A DNA stretch of 64,000 nucleotides from positions 1 to 64,000 of the forward strand of contig JAURVB010008939.1 in assembly GCA_033002965.1 (NCBI GenBank), given 5' to 3'. Positions 51,257 through 64,000 of this stretch are shown here, piece by piece. Source of the DNA: Piper betle (taxonomy: Eukaryota > Streptophyta > Magnoliopsida > Piperales > Piperaceae). A program made the translations under genes and the position numbers. The notes under the pieces were generated by a model. That model made no database searches and was not told the origin of the DNA. It saw only the letters and a list, made by a program, of their open reading frames with translations. The stretch's first letter is position 1. Every line of letters begins with the position of its first letter.

Positions 51257-54200
51257 TTAGTGAGCCTTATCATTGTTTCCATCCTGTTCATCATCTTTTG
51301 CATCGCTTCGGTTCACTTCACCAGAAAGAGGGCAGGGCCGCCTACCACGCTGCTTATCAGATGCTCTTCCTGGCAACGATGTGGCAATCACCGTAGAAGG
51401 GCCATTTGCATTCCCAACTATGTCTCTAACTCCGCTGTACAGGCCTCTACTTCCGGTCACCAAAACACCGGGTTTTGTTGTCTATCATACAACAAATTAG
51501 TAATTCAAAAAAATTCAAACAAACCTCTAGAGATTACTATGATGAAGTACGTGGCATCATATACTTACAGGAAGAAGAGGGTTATCGCCCATGGAGGTAA
51601 AAACTGCAGGTAGCATATCCACAAATGGGGGAGCCGATTGTGACGAGTTGATTAGAAGGCGAAGAGTTTCCCTTGCACCTTTCTCTGCTGGATCTGAGGC
51701 AAGAGGGCAGTTTAGAAGGTTGGAAACAAGAGGAGGTATGGTTGACGATATGGCAGAGCCAGCACTAACAAGGTAGCCTTGACCAGCAGAACAGACGTCA
51801 ATTACTGGGATATGCACAATAGGATCAGCGATAAAAGGAGTAAATGATGGTAACTGCTGTGAGCTTGATACAGTAATGAAAGAAGAAGCTGGGAGTGGGC
51901 GTTGAACAAACGGTTCTGGAATAATAGCTGAAAAATCCAGTGTGAGGTTGTCCAAATCCACTGTAGATTTTGCGGATACTACTGTTGAAGAGCTAGAGGA
52001 CAAGGCAGACAACAGGGACGACAACGGTGGAAGAGGGAGTGACTCTGATAACGATGTAGGCAGATTTGGAGTGGATACCGTGTACTGCACTGTTGTGGTA
52101 CAGGGTGGGCACCAACAGTAATAAGGAGAAAATAAGGAAGATGAGCCCAAAATGGAACCTTGCACAGATGGCAAACTGAAAGGTAATGATCCAAGAGATG
52201 GCAACCCAGAAGAACCTAGAGTCTCCACTAAAGACACTGCCGGAAGATTGCAGAGTTTATGACCCTGAAATCGGCCATTCTCATCATTCAACGTTGAAGG
52301 TTCGTGCTTGTTCAGTGCCCCACACGACTCATGCTTGTTCAGTGCCCCACACGACTCTTGACCAATCCTGGGTTTTGTAGACAATCTATGGTTCGTGCAG
52401 TCCAAAGAAGCTCCAGTGTCAAGAAAATTTGGATCTTGACTATCATAAGATTGAAATAATGGAGGTACATGGGCCATTGAAGTAAAATTTTCAGTAGCTC
52501 CTGTAGATGCAGACTCAGGCTGGAACTCAGAGTTTAAATCTGACTGAGTACCACTACCTGATACAAGAAAATATGCACGAAGATGTTTTGCAAAGCATTC
52601 AAGGCGCATCTCTGAAATTCCAGTGAGCTGAGACAAGGTTGGCCTTGTTTTCAGCAGATCATTCATCTGCAAATGCCAAAAGGGTATAAAGACCATTTAA
52701 ATATAAAAGGAAGAGCTCCAAAAAATTCAATTAAAGAAAGTTACAACAATAAAATTTCACTAGAAATCTGTTTTAATGTCAAAATAAAAAAAAATGACAG
52801 ACATCAAACAAAAATGAAAAAAGCCACATGACACACAAATGACGAGGAAGCACACACATATTAAAACCACATATTTCATAGATACTAGGCAAGTGATATT
52901 TATTTTCTGCCAATCACCTATCAAACAACGAAAGGAGCTCAATACCTGTCACGTCTAAAGATATTGTCATGCTTAAAAAATGGATTTAAAGATAATGTGA
53001 AGCAAATTGAGTCGCATCCAATGGTTCAAAACAAAATTATAAACACTACGCCAAATAATGACTGCCACAGAGTATAATGACAGTATGAAATAGCTACTGA
53101 AAAATAGAACTGCTTGAAATAACAAAACATAAAAAAACTATTTAATTTCTTCCATGCATTATGAAACTATGCGCCCATGCAAGACAAGGGAACAAGCTTA
53201 CCTTCATGAGCAACTCAGATCCATGACTTTTTGACCTTTCCGCCCTCCAGAAATATGACAATTGACCTCTAGGGAGCTTTATGAGGAAAGAACGGCCACT
53301 AACATCAGCTGAAATCATTTCAACAGAGGCTGCCATTATTTCATCATCATTCCTGTTTAGCAAGGCCAATCTCTCAGTGCAGCCATCATCTCCAACAAAC
53401 GAGATGCACAAATCTGATGACGGCAAGAGTGTAAGGTTCAAATGTCCTCTGTGACAAAAAAGAAAACAAAGGCGTACTAAGTACACACATGGAAAACACA
53501 AAAACAGGGAAAATATATTCAAAGCTTGAAACATTCATTGATAATAGATGAATAAATTATGTAGCCTAGTAAAAATGTTTGGTCAAACAAAAATACAAAA
53601 TTCAAAAGTTTTTACTCATAAAAATCCTTCAAAAGCAATGTTAACGAACTCTGACCAACCTAATAAATTAGCAAATATTACTACTTATGTATATTATTTA
53701 ATTATACTCCCTCACAAACAATAAATACAAAAAAATCAAAAACAAAATATAGGCCATGAAAAGTATACTTGTTACATTTGCACAGGATTGAGGTGAAGTT
53801 AGTGCATAGTAAGAACCTTTTAAATTGAGCTAAGAAAAATTAAATTAAAAAATTAATGGAAAAAGAAATCTTGATTTTCCAACAGTTTATTCTAGAGGTC
53901 AAAAAGCAGCATAGTCGTGGAAATTTTGGACCAAGGACTTAAATAATTACAAAATCATCACCAAATTCTTTCATACAGCTACTATTAAAAAAACCAACTT
54001 TGCCCCTAATTGTACCTAAAATCTAGTTAAGGCACAATATAATGATTGACTAAGTATACTCTTTACAAAGTAGAATACCATCCATTTTAGACAAAAAGCA
54101 GAAGGCAGAGGGCATGCAATATGACACAACACTCTAACAGGAAACATAAAAAATGGAAACAATTTTAATGTTGAACATTATAAACACTTCTAAAAGATTA

Positions 54201-55957
54201 GATATGTTAGCTCCTAAATCATTCCAATAAAAGTGGGCCACGTATTAGCAGTTGGCTTTGCAAGCAATAAAAACTATACAAGGCCATGAAACTACCTTCT
54301 TCCCCTCATATTTCAGGGACCATAATAGAATCACACACGCGCACTTTACCTACAAACAAAAGACAGTTTTATTGGGAGATATGAACAGGCTACCATTGAC
54401 AAGATTAAACATGTAATTCTTATGTCTTAGCAAGCAACAACCACAAAGAACCCATTGATTGTTCAAATGGAATATAGATAAAATTGCTAAAATTTTGCTC
54501 TATATATTTACCACGAAGAATTCATAACACAAACATATGAAACAAATATTAAAATTGGAAATGTACAAAAGAAAGCTGCCATATATACTCTGTAAAAGAG
54601 GTCAATATTATTTATAGAAGAAGTTTTAAGGGCACAATCATCTGACTTAACACAGAAATCCTATCCTCTATACACATAGCTAAAAGCTGTCCTATAAAAC
54701 ATAAAGCACAAGGATCCAAAAAGTTCATGAGAAACATTAACAGCAACCATAAAAATATCAGTTCTTCAGCCTCCTCTATATCTGTGGTGTGTACCAATTA
54801 CCAAATGTATAAATTTAGATTAAAGCCTAACATACATACAATCACGCTTCACACACCTCAATATTTTAACATATCATTGCCAGCATAATTGTAACAACTC
54901 GTCAAAGACCAAACTGATGGGTCACGTCATTTGTTCAAAAATGGTTAACTAAAATTGAAGATTTATAGGTCTTCCTCATGTAGGTATTAAATGTGAGACT
55001 AATTTTGAAGGGGATCTTATTAATAATATGCCCTACATACTAAGAAATTCATCAACTTCGTGACTAAAACACACAGAAGAAGCGCCCCTTCTCCCCTCAT
55101 AAGAGCCAAATGTTGCTAAATAGAATTGACAATTACACATATTAAAGCCCTCGGAATTTATGTGTTACATCACCATATCATTATAGAATCTTTATACTAA
55201 CAAATTTGTCAGAGTTTTACAAAAAATATCATCTGCTATGAACAGAACAGACAATCCAAACCAACAAAGACAAACAAAAAGAGCCTTAATATTTACAGAT
55301 CTACAAACTATATGATATTCTTAGAAGAAATGTATTGATTGTAATATTTACAGATCTACAAACTAAATGATATTCTTAAAAGAAATATATTCATCATAAT
55401 CTCATATTACCTAAAAGCCGTGGGAGATAAAATAATGCCTTGTTTAGTAACCTTTCCGACGCGAACCGACACAAGAGGAATACAAAGGCATCTCGTCAGC
55501 AACACCACCTCCGTCGCCTCAAAATGCTGCACCAATCCCACAAAGAAGCCCTCAATTCATTCACCAGACAAATCCAGAACAAACTCCCAAAAATAAAATA
55601 AGAAAAAACGAATAAGAGTAAGAAGACCGACGAAGAAAACCTGATTAAGGTGGGACAAGAGGCGGTCCTCTGCAACGCCGGCCGAGAGGTTGAACTTGAG
55701 CAAAGGCTTGAGCCGCTCGTCGGCCCGGCATGCCCCCATCACCTGCAAATCCAAAGCCTGCAACCACTGCAGCACCTCACCCTCCCGATTCAACAGATCC
55801 GCACCTTTCCCCCCTCCCCGTCCGCAAACACGCGGGCCAGCCTCTCCATCAGCCCCGCCGGTCTCCCCGGCGCGCCGGTTCCGTCCTCCGCCTCCCCATC
55901 GAAGCCCTCCATCACCTCCCCCTCCTCTTCCCGCTCTTCTCTCCCCTCCAAAACCAT
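51257..55957 (-). CDS. Conserved plant protein of unknown function (5 exons, one homopolymer frameshift)
   Basis: I recognise this as a conserved uncharacterised plant family, not a named enzyme. Exons: 55957-55641, 55526-55411, 53448-53202, 52666-51569, 51481-51257; joints are GT-AG and in phase. An acidic start (MVLEGREEREEEGEVMEG) leads to VLQWLQALDLQVMGACRADE, then HFEATEVVLLTRCLCIPLVS, GHLNLTLLPSSDLCISFVGD, SGRSFLIKLPRGQLSYFWRA and LTGISEMRLECFAKHLRAYF. The RSFLIKLP...YFW core faintly recalls the Pru domain of proteasome receptor Rpn13; this is a weak guess. The long exon 4 is Ser/Pro/Leu-rich and looks disordered. The tail is basic, then acidic (RASDKQRGRRP, DAKDDEQDGNNDKAH). Corrected length is 667 residues. 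One G is missing in 55809-55814 (plus-strand C6), separating LMERLARVFADGEGG from LLNREGEVLQW. Confidence 0.8.
52304..52357. repeat. 27-bp in-frame tandem duplication inside the unknown gene
   Basis: Two adjacent 27-base copies encode the repeated peptide ESCGALNKH within the disordered exon 4. The frame is kept, so the protein gains nine residues. Confidence 0.85.
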
Positions 55958-58489
55958 CTCCAAAACTCCAACCGAATCAGAAAACTAGATTCGAGTGTTC
56001 GACCTTCCCCACCCCTTTCCGAAATCGAACAATTCGAACTCAATTGTGCGGTATGATTGAATCCGAATTCGCAACTAAATCCAACGATTCGATAACACGA
56101 TTGCTCGTCGAATATGTGTTCTCGAAATCGAAATCGAAATCAAAATCAAAATCGATTTAGCAAACTAAATAGCTCAAAAATTGGGTGGTTGAATCCGACG
56201 AGGGATTGACGGAGATTGGAGCGGGTCGAACGACAGAGCAGAGTGGTGGAAATTGTCGGACGAGGAGGGCGACGGATATTTGTTGGGAGGGCGGACGCGA
56301 AGGGAATTGAGGCGTCGGATTGGAATCGAGAGTTTGGGGTCCGGTGGCGGCATTGCGTGGCGCTGACGCGGCATATCCGTATACGTCTCTCTCCGGATCG
56401 GTGTGGAGCCCGTGACTGTGACACGTGGGGTCCAGATTTTCGCATTAATTGATTCGTGTGATATGTGTGGGTTTTGGTGGATTTCCGTGGGCTTAATGGG
56501 CCATGGTAGGATAATAGTGGGCTTTTGTATGGGCCAGAGAGGGTTTATTCGGCTTCAAAATAAGGATTCCTGTCACAAACATTTGAACATTTGTGAATTT
56601 GAAGACACGATAGATTCAGCCTTGTTATTTGGCCATGGTATTGGATTGATTAATTGACAGAATTATAATAGCTAATGATATTTTTTAGTGATAAAATTGA
56701 TAATCACATGGTGACTTCAGTTAATTATTTCCACGATATATAAAACTAATTAAAACATCTAATAATTCTCTCAAAATTATTAGAATTATCCATTTCATCA
56801 TTAAAAAACATTATTAACCGTAAGGTTTCATCTACCGTCTTCAAAAGTAATGATCGCCTTATCATTATTTTGTAATACCAGAGGTATCCCATCTTTTTTA
56901 AATACGCCAAAACAAAATTCAATGCATTAGAATGCCTAAAAATTAAGGCCGGCGTCTAATCATATCTTGTCAGTGTGTATTATTATAATAAAAAATACAT
57001 AAAATCTACAAGTTATCGCAAAATACTTTTACTATTATTATAATATTCTTTTAAAAAATAGCCAACACAAAATAACATTTGACAATTATGATTATCACAA
57101 ATTATTTTTGTGACCATATAAAAAGTGACTAAATTCACACAATAACAATTGGCAATTATAATTATTGAAATAATTTTGTTCAAACAAAATAGAAAATAGA
57201 TCAACCATTTATATATATATATATATTGGAAAGGTTTTTAAGAGTGTCTATATGGCTTTATATTTTGCCAATATTATATTGAACACACATTTTAGTTGTT
57301 ATTGTTGAATTTATCTTTTTTGATAAATAAATTTAAAATAACTCAATCAAAACACCTCATTTTTAAAAAAGAAAAGGCATGGCTGAAAATTCAATAGATA
57401 AAACAGTTTTGCTTAGGGTCTGATTTGTATCAAAAACACGTCGAACATTACTACAATCCAAATGTGAAAAAATGATTGAATTAATTTAGTTAGTTTTGTT
57501 AACTCGAATACCTAATTAATAAACCAAATCAAATTCATGTTTATTTTCCAAATAAGGTAGTTGCATTTAAAACCTAAATCAAATAAATATTTATGAATTA
57601 ATATTCTAACTTTTATTATGCTAATGTTTCTATAAATTATTGTCTAAATTAACCCATGTACAATTTAGTATGTTTCTAAATACATTGTTTGCGCAAGATT
57701 TGCACATATCTAATTACGTGGATAATAATTATTCAATGCAGATGATTTCTATGTCTCAAAAATAAAGTCACGGTGGTTCAAGATAAGAAGGTGAAGATAA
57801 AAATTGCCGATGAGGATTCTAAGGGCTGTGAGGGACCACAAAAAGTTAGATAATTGTGGATTTAATGAATGTAATCAGGAACTCTACAAAGGGAGGGTTC
57901 TATAAAATAAGTGCGAAAGGGGAGTTTGTTGAAATTAAAGAAAAAGAATGTATAAGAAACCGAAAAAAGAAAGAGAAGGGGGGAGCCCTTCGCCAAAGAT
58001 ATATCTATGGCGACCCCTTAGCCCATCTATCAACATTTTGAAGCCTAATACTTTTTAAGATCATTTTAGTTTATTTACAGTCCTGAAGTATGGCCACCAC
58101 CGCAATAACTTGTTACTGTGTGTCCCCCTATTGGCTAACTAAGGAGAGGAATCATAGTGCCGTCAAAGCCTACCCTTACAACCTTGGAACATTTAAATAG
58201 AAGTCTTGCCATCCTGTCACAAGAGAGGTTTTGTTTCTTTTATTTTTTTAGAGCTAGTTTAGTAAAAGACGAAAAGAAGGGCTACAAGGCTTGTCACTAT
58301 TTTGAAGCCCTGTTGATCACTAGCCCAACCCCTTGGAGTATTGCTTAAGTTGGTTATTGATGTACTGTCCTCTATAGACAAATGGACCTTCACCTTGCTC
58401 TTGGAGTCTAGGCAAAATATTCACCACCTTACCACCCTACTTTTGCCCTTACCAAGTATCAAGTCGTGTTACTGTTTGACGTCCCAATA
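55958..58489. other. Upstream flank of the unknown gene and AT-rich spacer
   Basis: 55,958-56,440 is moderately GC-rich leader and promoter of the minus-strand gene, with a short aaatcg repeat at about 56,127-56,156. 56,600-57,760 is very AT-rich and includes a TA run near 57,211-57,224. No gene recognised. Confidence 0.45.
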
Positions 58490-60450
58490 AGTTAAAAAAT
58501 ATCATAACCCCTGAAATTGAGAAGGGAAGCCATTGGTGGTCATCTCGAAGTCTTGCCCAAGGATCCTATCCTGCCTCGCAGCCGTGCCTAAAAGCCAGGA
58601 GCCACCATCGTCCAGCTGCCCCTTGCCGAAGTTGTTTGAAGTTCGGTTGCTGCCCCAGATCACTTCACCAACTCTTGAAGCCGCCAAGGAGTCTAACGCC
58701 GGTGTTGCTTGGAAGGAAGAAAGCTTGCACCTACTAAAGCCCGTTGTGGAGCCCTACCCCGCTGAGAAGGAGGTTTGCTATTATCCACCAAGGAAAGGGG
58801 CTGTTTCCACATCCTGTTGCTGCCAAAGTTATCGCCGACCCCTGAAGGTCACAACCTTGCTGCATCGGATCCACCAGAAAGAGAAGTTTTCTTTTTGCAG
58901 GCAAAAACAGGGGACAGATTAGGAGGAATTCTTATTGCTGTCCATCATTGGTTGTCGGCAGCCCATCACCGTCTCCACCTGCCAAGGGAAGGAGGAGTTG
59001 GCTCGTGCCCAACCGAGAAGAAGTGCCTAGGTCGTCACGCCCCTGCTTTGCCGAAGTCAAAGTGCTGGCAGTAGAACATAGATCAATTAGAGGGAGAAAG
59101 GGAAGATCCCCCTCGTTGGAGCAACATCTCTGGCAACACCCAAGACCATCTGCTTGGAGATCGGAGTGCCCTCGACACAGCACCACCCAGACTTGCCGCC
59201 GGAGTTTGAAATCGTTGCCGCTGGACTTTTATCAGGAAGTTACCCACCGAAAAAGGGAGAAAATAGAGCAGGAAGCAGTAGCAAACAGTGGATTTTGCAG
59301 ATTTTTTCGACCAATACCAGTCGTTCTCGGCCGCGAAGTGGCATCAAAAGTGAATCAGGTTAAGATATCTACAAACCCAAATCGAGTCTCACCGGAGTTT
59401 GAAGTCGTTATCACCAAAATTTTATCAAGAAGTTACCAATCGGAGAAAGGAGGAAATAGGGGAAAGCAGCAGTGGAAGGCGGATTTCGCGGCCAATTTCT
59501 GATCAAAGCCGGTCGTTCCCAGCTCATTAGTGGTGTCCGTAGTGAATAAGATGAAGTGATCAACAAACTCAAGTCAAGTGGTCTTGCCACAGGTGACCCA
59601 AGTTTCCGGAAAATCACCCAAAAGAAGCTTGCTTGAGCAAAGTAGCAGCAGAAAATAGTCGTGGAGAGCTTATTTCACATACGATTTCCAACAAACTCCG
59701 GTCGTTCTAGCCCTGGTAGTCAACATGAACGGTGAATTGATCTACAAACACAAATCGAGTCTCACTGGAGTTCGAAGTCGTTGTCGCCGGAATTTTATCA
59801 GGAAGTTACCCATTGGAAAAGGGAGAAAACAGAGCAGGAAGCTGGAGTGAGCAGTGGAGTTTGTGGATTTTTTCAACAGAGTGCCGGTCGTTCCTGGCCT
59901 CAAAGTGGCATCAAAAGTGAAGCAGGTTAAGATATCTACAAACCCAAGTACCGGATTAAGTTTCCGCTATTGCCGAAAAAAATCAAGAAATGGTGATTAG
60001 ATAAGGAGAAAACAGAGGATTTAGCCACATAAAACAGTTGTTGAGAGCTGATTTCACGGTCGATTTATGACAAACGCCGGTCATTCCCAGCCTTGAAGTA
60101 GTCACCAACATGAATCTGGCAAAGTGATTTACAAACCCAAATCGATTCTCACCGGATTTTGTCACTATTGTCACCAGAAAAACTCAGGAAGTTGTTGCGT
60201 GGAGCATCTCGCCACGGCTAGTATTGTTGTCGTCGTGAAGAAGTCCAAAGATTTGCATTGAGGATCGACATCAAAAGTTTAACCTTTCCACAACCTCGTC
60301 AAGCCCAGGTGGTTAACAATCCACACCGAACTAGTTTTGCTGCTGGTTGCCGGAATGACAGCCCAACGCCGGCCGTGTTGCTGCTAAGAAATGGAGAAGA
60401 AGAAGCAACGATGAGGAGGGTGGGTGAAGTAGGAGTTGCCGGGCCCCGTT
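58490..60450 (+). mobile_element. Repeat-rich GC-richer block, probable retroelement-derived sequence
   Basis: This block has a more even base composition than its AT-rich surroundings. It contains long but domain-free open frames and an internal tandem array (59,201-60,154 onward). No reverse transcriptase, integrase, gag or transposase motif was found. Non-coding leader or internal sequence of a non-autonomous LTR element is the likeliest explanation, but no LTRs were located. Confidence 0.45.
59201..60200 (+). repeat. Tandem array of about five ~190-bp units
   Basis: Anchor 1 (ggagtttgaa-like) occurs at about 59,201, 59,394, 59,766, 59,953 and 60,154, with one degenerate copy near 59,581-59,600. 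Anchor 2 (ccggtcgttc-like) occurs at 59,317, 59,508, 59,698, 59,884 and 60,077. Spacing is 186-201 throughout. Two sub-types are visible: units 1 and 4 share gtggcatcaaaagtgaa-like text, while units 2, 3 and 5 differ there. Confidence 0.85.
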
Positions 60451-63059
60451 AAGTTTTGGTCACTAAGCACACCCCTTTGGCAGCAACTAAATCCAAGTTT
60501 GCTGATCACTATCTCGAAAAATAGCTGTTAGCATTGTCCTATCTAGATTCGCGATTATATCTAGCTAACCCACAGATTAAATAAACTCGGACCAGTAACC
60601 GTGTCCGTGACCCATTTAACAACCCGAATTTGAATTGGCACACTAAACTAGGCAATTACCTCGTAACTCTAGATAAACGTGAATTCTTTTGGGAGTATTA
60701 CAAATAGAAGTTTTTAAGCGTTTAAGAGATAAATTATGTACAGAGTCGATTAAAGTGGCAAAATTCTACTATAATGTATAATTTATAAAAAAAGTTAAAA
60801 ATTAGTGGATTGTGTGTATCAATCGTACTATGAACTAATTTAGGGATTTAAATTGAATCATAAGGAACTACGTAAAAATTTCTTATATTTATAGCATTTT
60901 CTATTTTTATTGCATTATCTATTTAGGCGGCAAGGGCATCTTGATCCCACCGAATTCTCAAACTTGGGTTAAAAAGGTGCAGTCCACCAAGGTAGATGAT
61001 CACGTCTCCGAACATATATTATTCACCCTAATTAAGAGACTTGAAGCAAATTTTAACCCTAAATCCAATCAAATATAAGCCCAAACCCAAACCCAACTAT
61101 ACTCAACTATATTCACTGGACAAGGTTAATATCCTATTTATATTAGTTAAGGATGATAATTCCACCTCTCAATAGAAATAAAGCGTGCTCGTCCTTTTGA
61201 TGAAATAAAAGCCAATCAATTGGTAAATAAAACGAATGATTATAACACTAAAAATCATAACATATCATAAGTTACTGCATATTATTTGGAAAAAAGTTTT
61301 TGGCTTGTGGATATACACATGTATACAGATTCCACGTCACTATCCATTGACTTTATATTACTGCAAAATTCCACGTTTATTACGTAATTTGCATTACCCA
61401 CATCCATTCATTGCTATATTTGTGTTCACGACGTCAGATCCCAACCACGTATGCTTTATCTACTTCAAGAACTACATTGCGTGGCTTTGGGGGGAAAAAG
61501 AAAAGAAATGAATTGCGTAGCGTGGCTCAAGATCAAAGCGCGCGTGGGGGCATTTTGGGAAGTGCAGCCTTAATTCACGTCGCGCCAATTAACCTTAGCA
61601 ACATTTTATTGATACAGGCGTCTTTCCGGTCACGACCCATGAACATATGCGGTCAAGATTTTGCCCGATTGTACTTCCTCCGGTGGGTTCCGGTCAATTT
61701 ATTTATTTATCGGTTTCAATTCTTAAACATCCAATCCGCCCGGTTATTGACCTCGTTACATTAAAACGTCAAGGACTTTTTCCCTTTTATTGTACTTTAA
61801 TCTTTTTTGCATTATATTTGATTCTAACCTTATAATACTTTTATTGACAGATTATTTTGTGAATCAAATGCTACTGTTTAATAACAAACATTTTCTATAG
61901 AATAGCTTTTGAATTTATTTATTTTGAAATTATTATTATTATTAATTACTGTTAAAAAATCATTAGAGTTTAATTTTATCCAAATTAAGAATTTTTAAAA
62001 ATATAGATAAAATTTTCTATATTTATTATTTTATTATTCGAATTAAAGTTTGTTACTTAATAATATACAATTAATTTAGATTTTTATATATTTTTATTTA
62101 TTTATTTATTTATTTGTAATATTGTCATGCTTATCATTAGGAAAAAACTAGGAATATAATTCAATTCGAATTATAAATATTTTCAAAAGAAAATTATATT
62201 TAATTATTAAAATTTTTGCCTTTTCAAGTTGAAATTACTTTCACTATTTGAGTACAACTTATATTTTTTAAAAATTTAATAAATGTTATTTGAAATTAAT
62301 TTTGTCTATTCTTAATATATATTATTAATAAATTTTAAATATATCATGTTATTTATTGCATGAGTTTTTAACTGATTAATTATAATAACATTATGCCCAC
62401 GAGACTCATAAGTAAGAAAAAGTATATGATATTTTAATTTTTCCTCCTTTCAATATGATATGTCTTAATTTGTGGACATATAAAAAATTGTAATATTTTA
62501 TTTATACTCATGTCAAAGTGATTTAACCCTCTTCAAAGTATTTATCTCATTTTTTGTCTTGTTTTTTCATTTCAATTTGGTCAATTTCTACTTTTTCATA
62601 AAATTAAATATTATTATTTATGTACATTAAAAAGGGCATTTACTTTAACAATTTAAAACGTCTTCATTCAATAGTATTAGTTCAACTATAAATAATTGGC
62701 AAATAAAGCAACCAAACCAAACTTTATTAGATTGACTCAGTAATTTTGAAAAGTGTCAAAATGATAATAATATTGACTTATTTGAACCATTAATAATAAA
62801 TATATATATGAATCTTTACCCACTTTAACCACCCCAATTAGAATTTGTTATAAAGCCCAGCTGAATCATAATTTAATTAATTATTTATAAACAAATTTGA
62901 GATTTTTAATAGGAAGTAAAATGGGTATAAGATCACAAAAAAAGGCTATTGCACAAAATATACTATTTTTAAGTGATTTTCCATAGATCCTATATTTATC
63001 ACTATGCAAGGAGGCTGACGTGAACTATAGATTTCTTAATCGGACATGCACAAAGCCGA
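60451..63059. other. AT-rich spacer with no supported gene
   Basis: Very AT-rich, especially 61,800-62,900, with a TTTA tetranucleotide run near 62,092-62,115. Open frames at about 61,236-61,835 have no family resemblance and are not called. Confidence 0.5.
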
Positions 63060-64000
63060 AACGTCCGTCCAGCAACCTGTTGTCCGAAATGTTCCTCCTT
63101 TTAAAGAGCGAAGTCGCCTAGGGCATAATGCGCCATCTCCATCCCCGACCTTCCCTTCTCGTCTGGGATTCTGATCCTTCTCCTTGGTACATCTCTTGAT
63201 CCATTTTCTTCTCTATAGATCCGCTCTTGCTGCTTCCGATTTCGGATTAGGTGCAAAATCTCATATGTTTTCATCTTCATTGTGATTTTTTTTTTGTATT
63301 TGTTCGGTTTGAAATAGTGTTTTTATGGTTATTGAGGGGATCGGGATGCTGAATTGTTAAAATTGGGTTGATCAGGGTAATTGTGCGTATTTTTTATTCT
63401 GTTTTTGTTGTTTGATTGCCTGTTATCTGATCCGATTGATTTTGTTGGGGTTTCTTGGGGTTTTGGAAGCTGTCATGTGTTCTTGGAAGGGATTTTGTTG
63501 CCTGGTTTCATTTTTGACCTGTGGTGTTGTAGATGGGGCTCATTTCGTGCAATTCTGTGCGTGCCCTAATGCGAGGGATCGAATGCACGTTTTTGTGCGG
63601 GTGGTTATATATGTTGTAATTTGAATTAAGAAATTGATGTCCATATATGCGGATAAAGTTTGCATTGGGTAGTCTTTTGTATGTGTCTGCTGAACGTGAG
63701 GTACATCATGTCGCTGTGCTCTTAGATCACTGTTTTTATTTGTACTCTTGTATATATCAATCGGCTTGTTGCAGATTGGGAATTGAGTTTGAAAGGATGT
63801 GAAAATGTGTGATCCATGTTAATTCGTGCAAATAATGCTAAATTAGTGAAATGGTTCACTGCTGGGCCACAATTTTTGAAGAAACAATGCGGTCTGTGGT
63901 TTGGTGAAGTGTCTCTTCTTTTTGAATACTTTGAGCCATTTGGATCATTTTTTTATGTTTATAGCAATCCCCTTTTATCATGGGAATGAGGTACGTGGAT
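63060..64000 (+). promoter_or_regulatory. Possible 5' leader and first intron of a gene beyond the right edge
   Basis: 63,100-63,250 is C/T-rich with the look of a plant 5' UTR exon (ccatctccatccccgacc, ttcggattag). It is followed by a donor-like gtgcaaaatc and T-rich, intron-like sequence to the end of the window. No coding exon is reached, so the product is unknown and the call is tentative. Confidence 0.4.

Noticed and set aside
58948..59502. 184-codon open frame in the repeat block
   Set aside because: Runs through tandem repeat units with no domain; composition follows the repeats.
1..64000. CRISPR arrays, rRNA or tRNA genes
   Set aside because: None recognised on either strand; the tandem repeats seen lack spacer structure.

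Overview
This is a stretch of plant nuclear chromosome. Genes are split by many GT-AG introns, spacers are AT-rich, and every recognisable product is a land-plant protein, including plastid acetyl-CoA carboxylase, the TPLATE complex, a jasmonate receptor, a laccase and an STP sugar carrier. GC-rich 5' exons and the COI1 C-terminus resemble monocots more than eudicots. A non-grass monocot is my inference; the species is not established.

Layout: (1) 607-5738 (+) CAC3, the plastid carboxyltransferase alpha subunit. (2) 8723-20601 (-) TASH3, which I could resolve into 26 exons and 1,213 codons with no lesion. (3) 24945-26674 (+) an SR45a-like RRM/SR protein gene with two in-frame stops. (4) 27073-30039 (-) an NPF8-type peptide/nitrate transporter with a probable transposon in its second intron. 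(5) 32929-35793 (+) a laccase. (6) 37864-39773 (-) an annexin. (7) 43038-45588 (-) COI1, the jasmonate co-receptor F-box protein. (8) 47188-49541 (-) an STP-type monosaccharide/proton symporter. (9) 51257-55957 (-) a conserved plant gene of unknown function. (10) 58.5-60.45 kb, a repeat-rich block with about five 190-bp tandem units. (11) 63.06 kb to the end, possibly the 5' leader of a gene beyond the edge. The genes are independent housekeeping, transport, hormone and wall genes. I see no cluster or shared pathway.

The most useful observation concerns sequence quality. Seven of the nine genes need single-base corrections to keep the family reading frame, about 12 in all. Eight are one-base losses, almost all at homopolymers (G5-G6, T5-T7). 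TASH3 has none in 3.6 kb of coding sequence. This suggests uncorrected long-read homopolymer error for COI1, STP, NPF, CAC3 and the unknown gene. SR45a (two nonsense codons), laccase (three indels plus a non-GT donor) and annexin (insertion plus an unrecognisable segment) may be genuinely decayed. I did not find a novel multi-gene system. The best candidates for new biology are the uncharacterised gene at 51-56 kb and the 190-bp repeat array.
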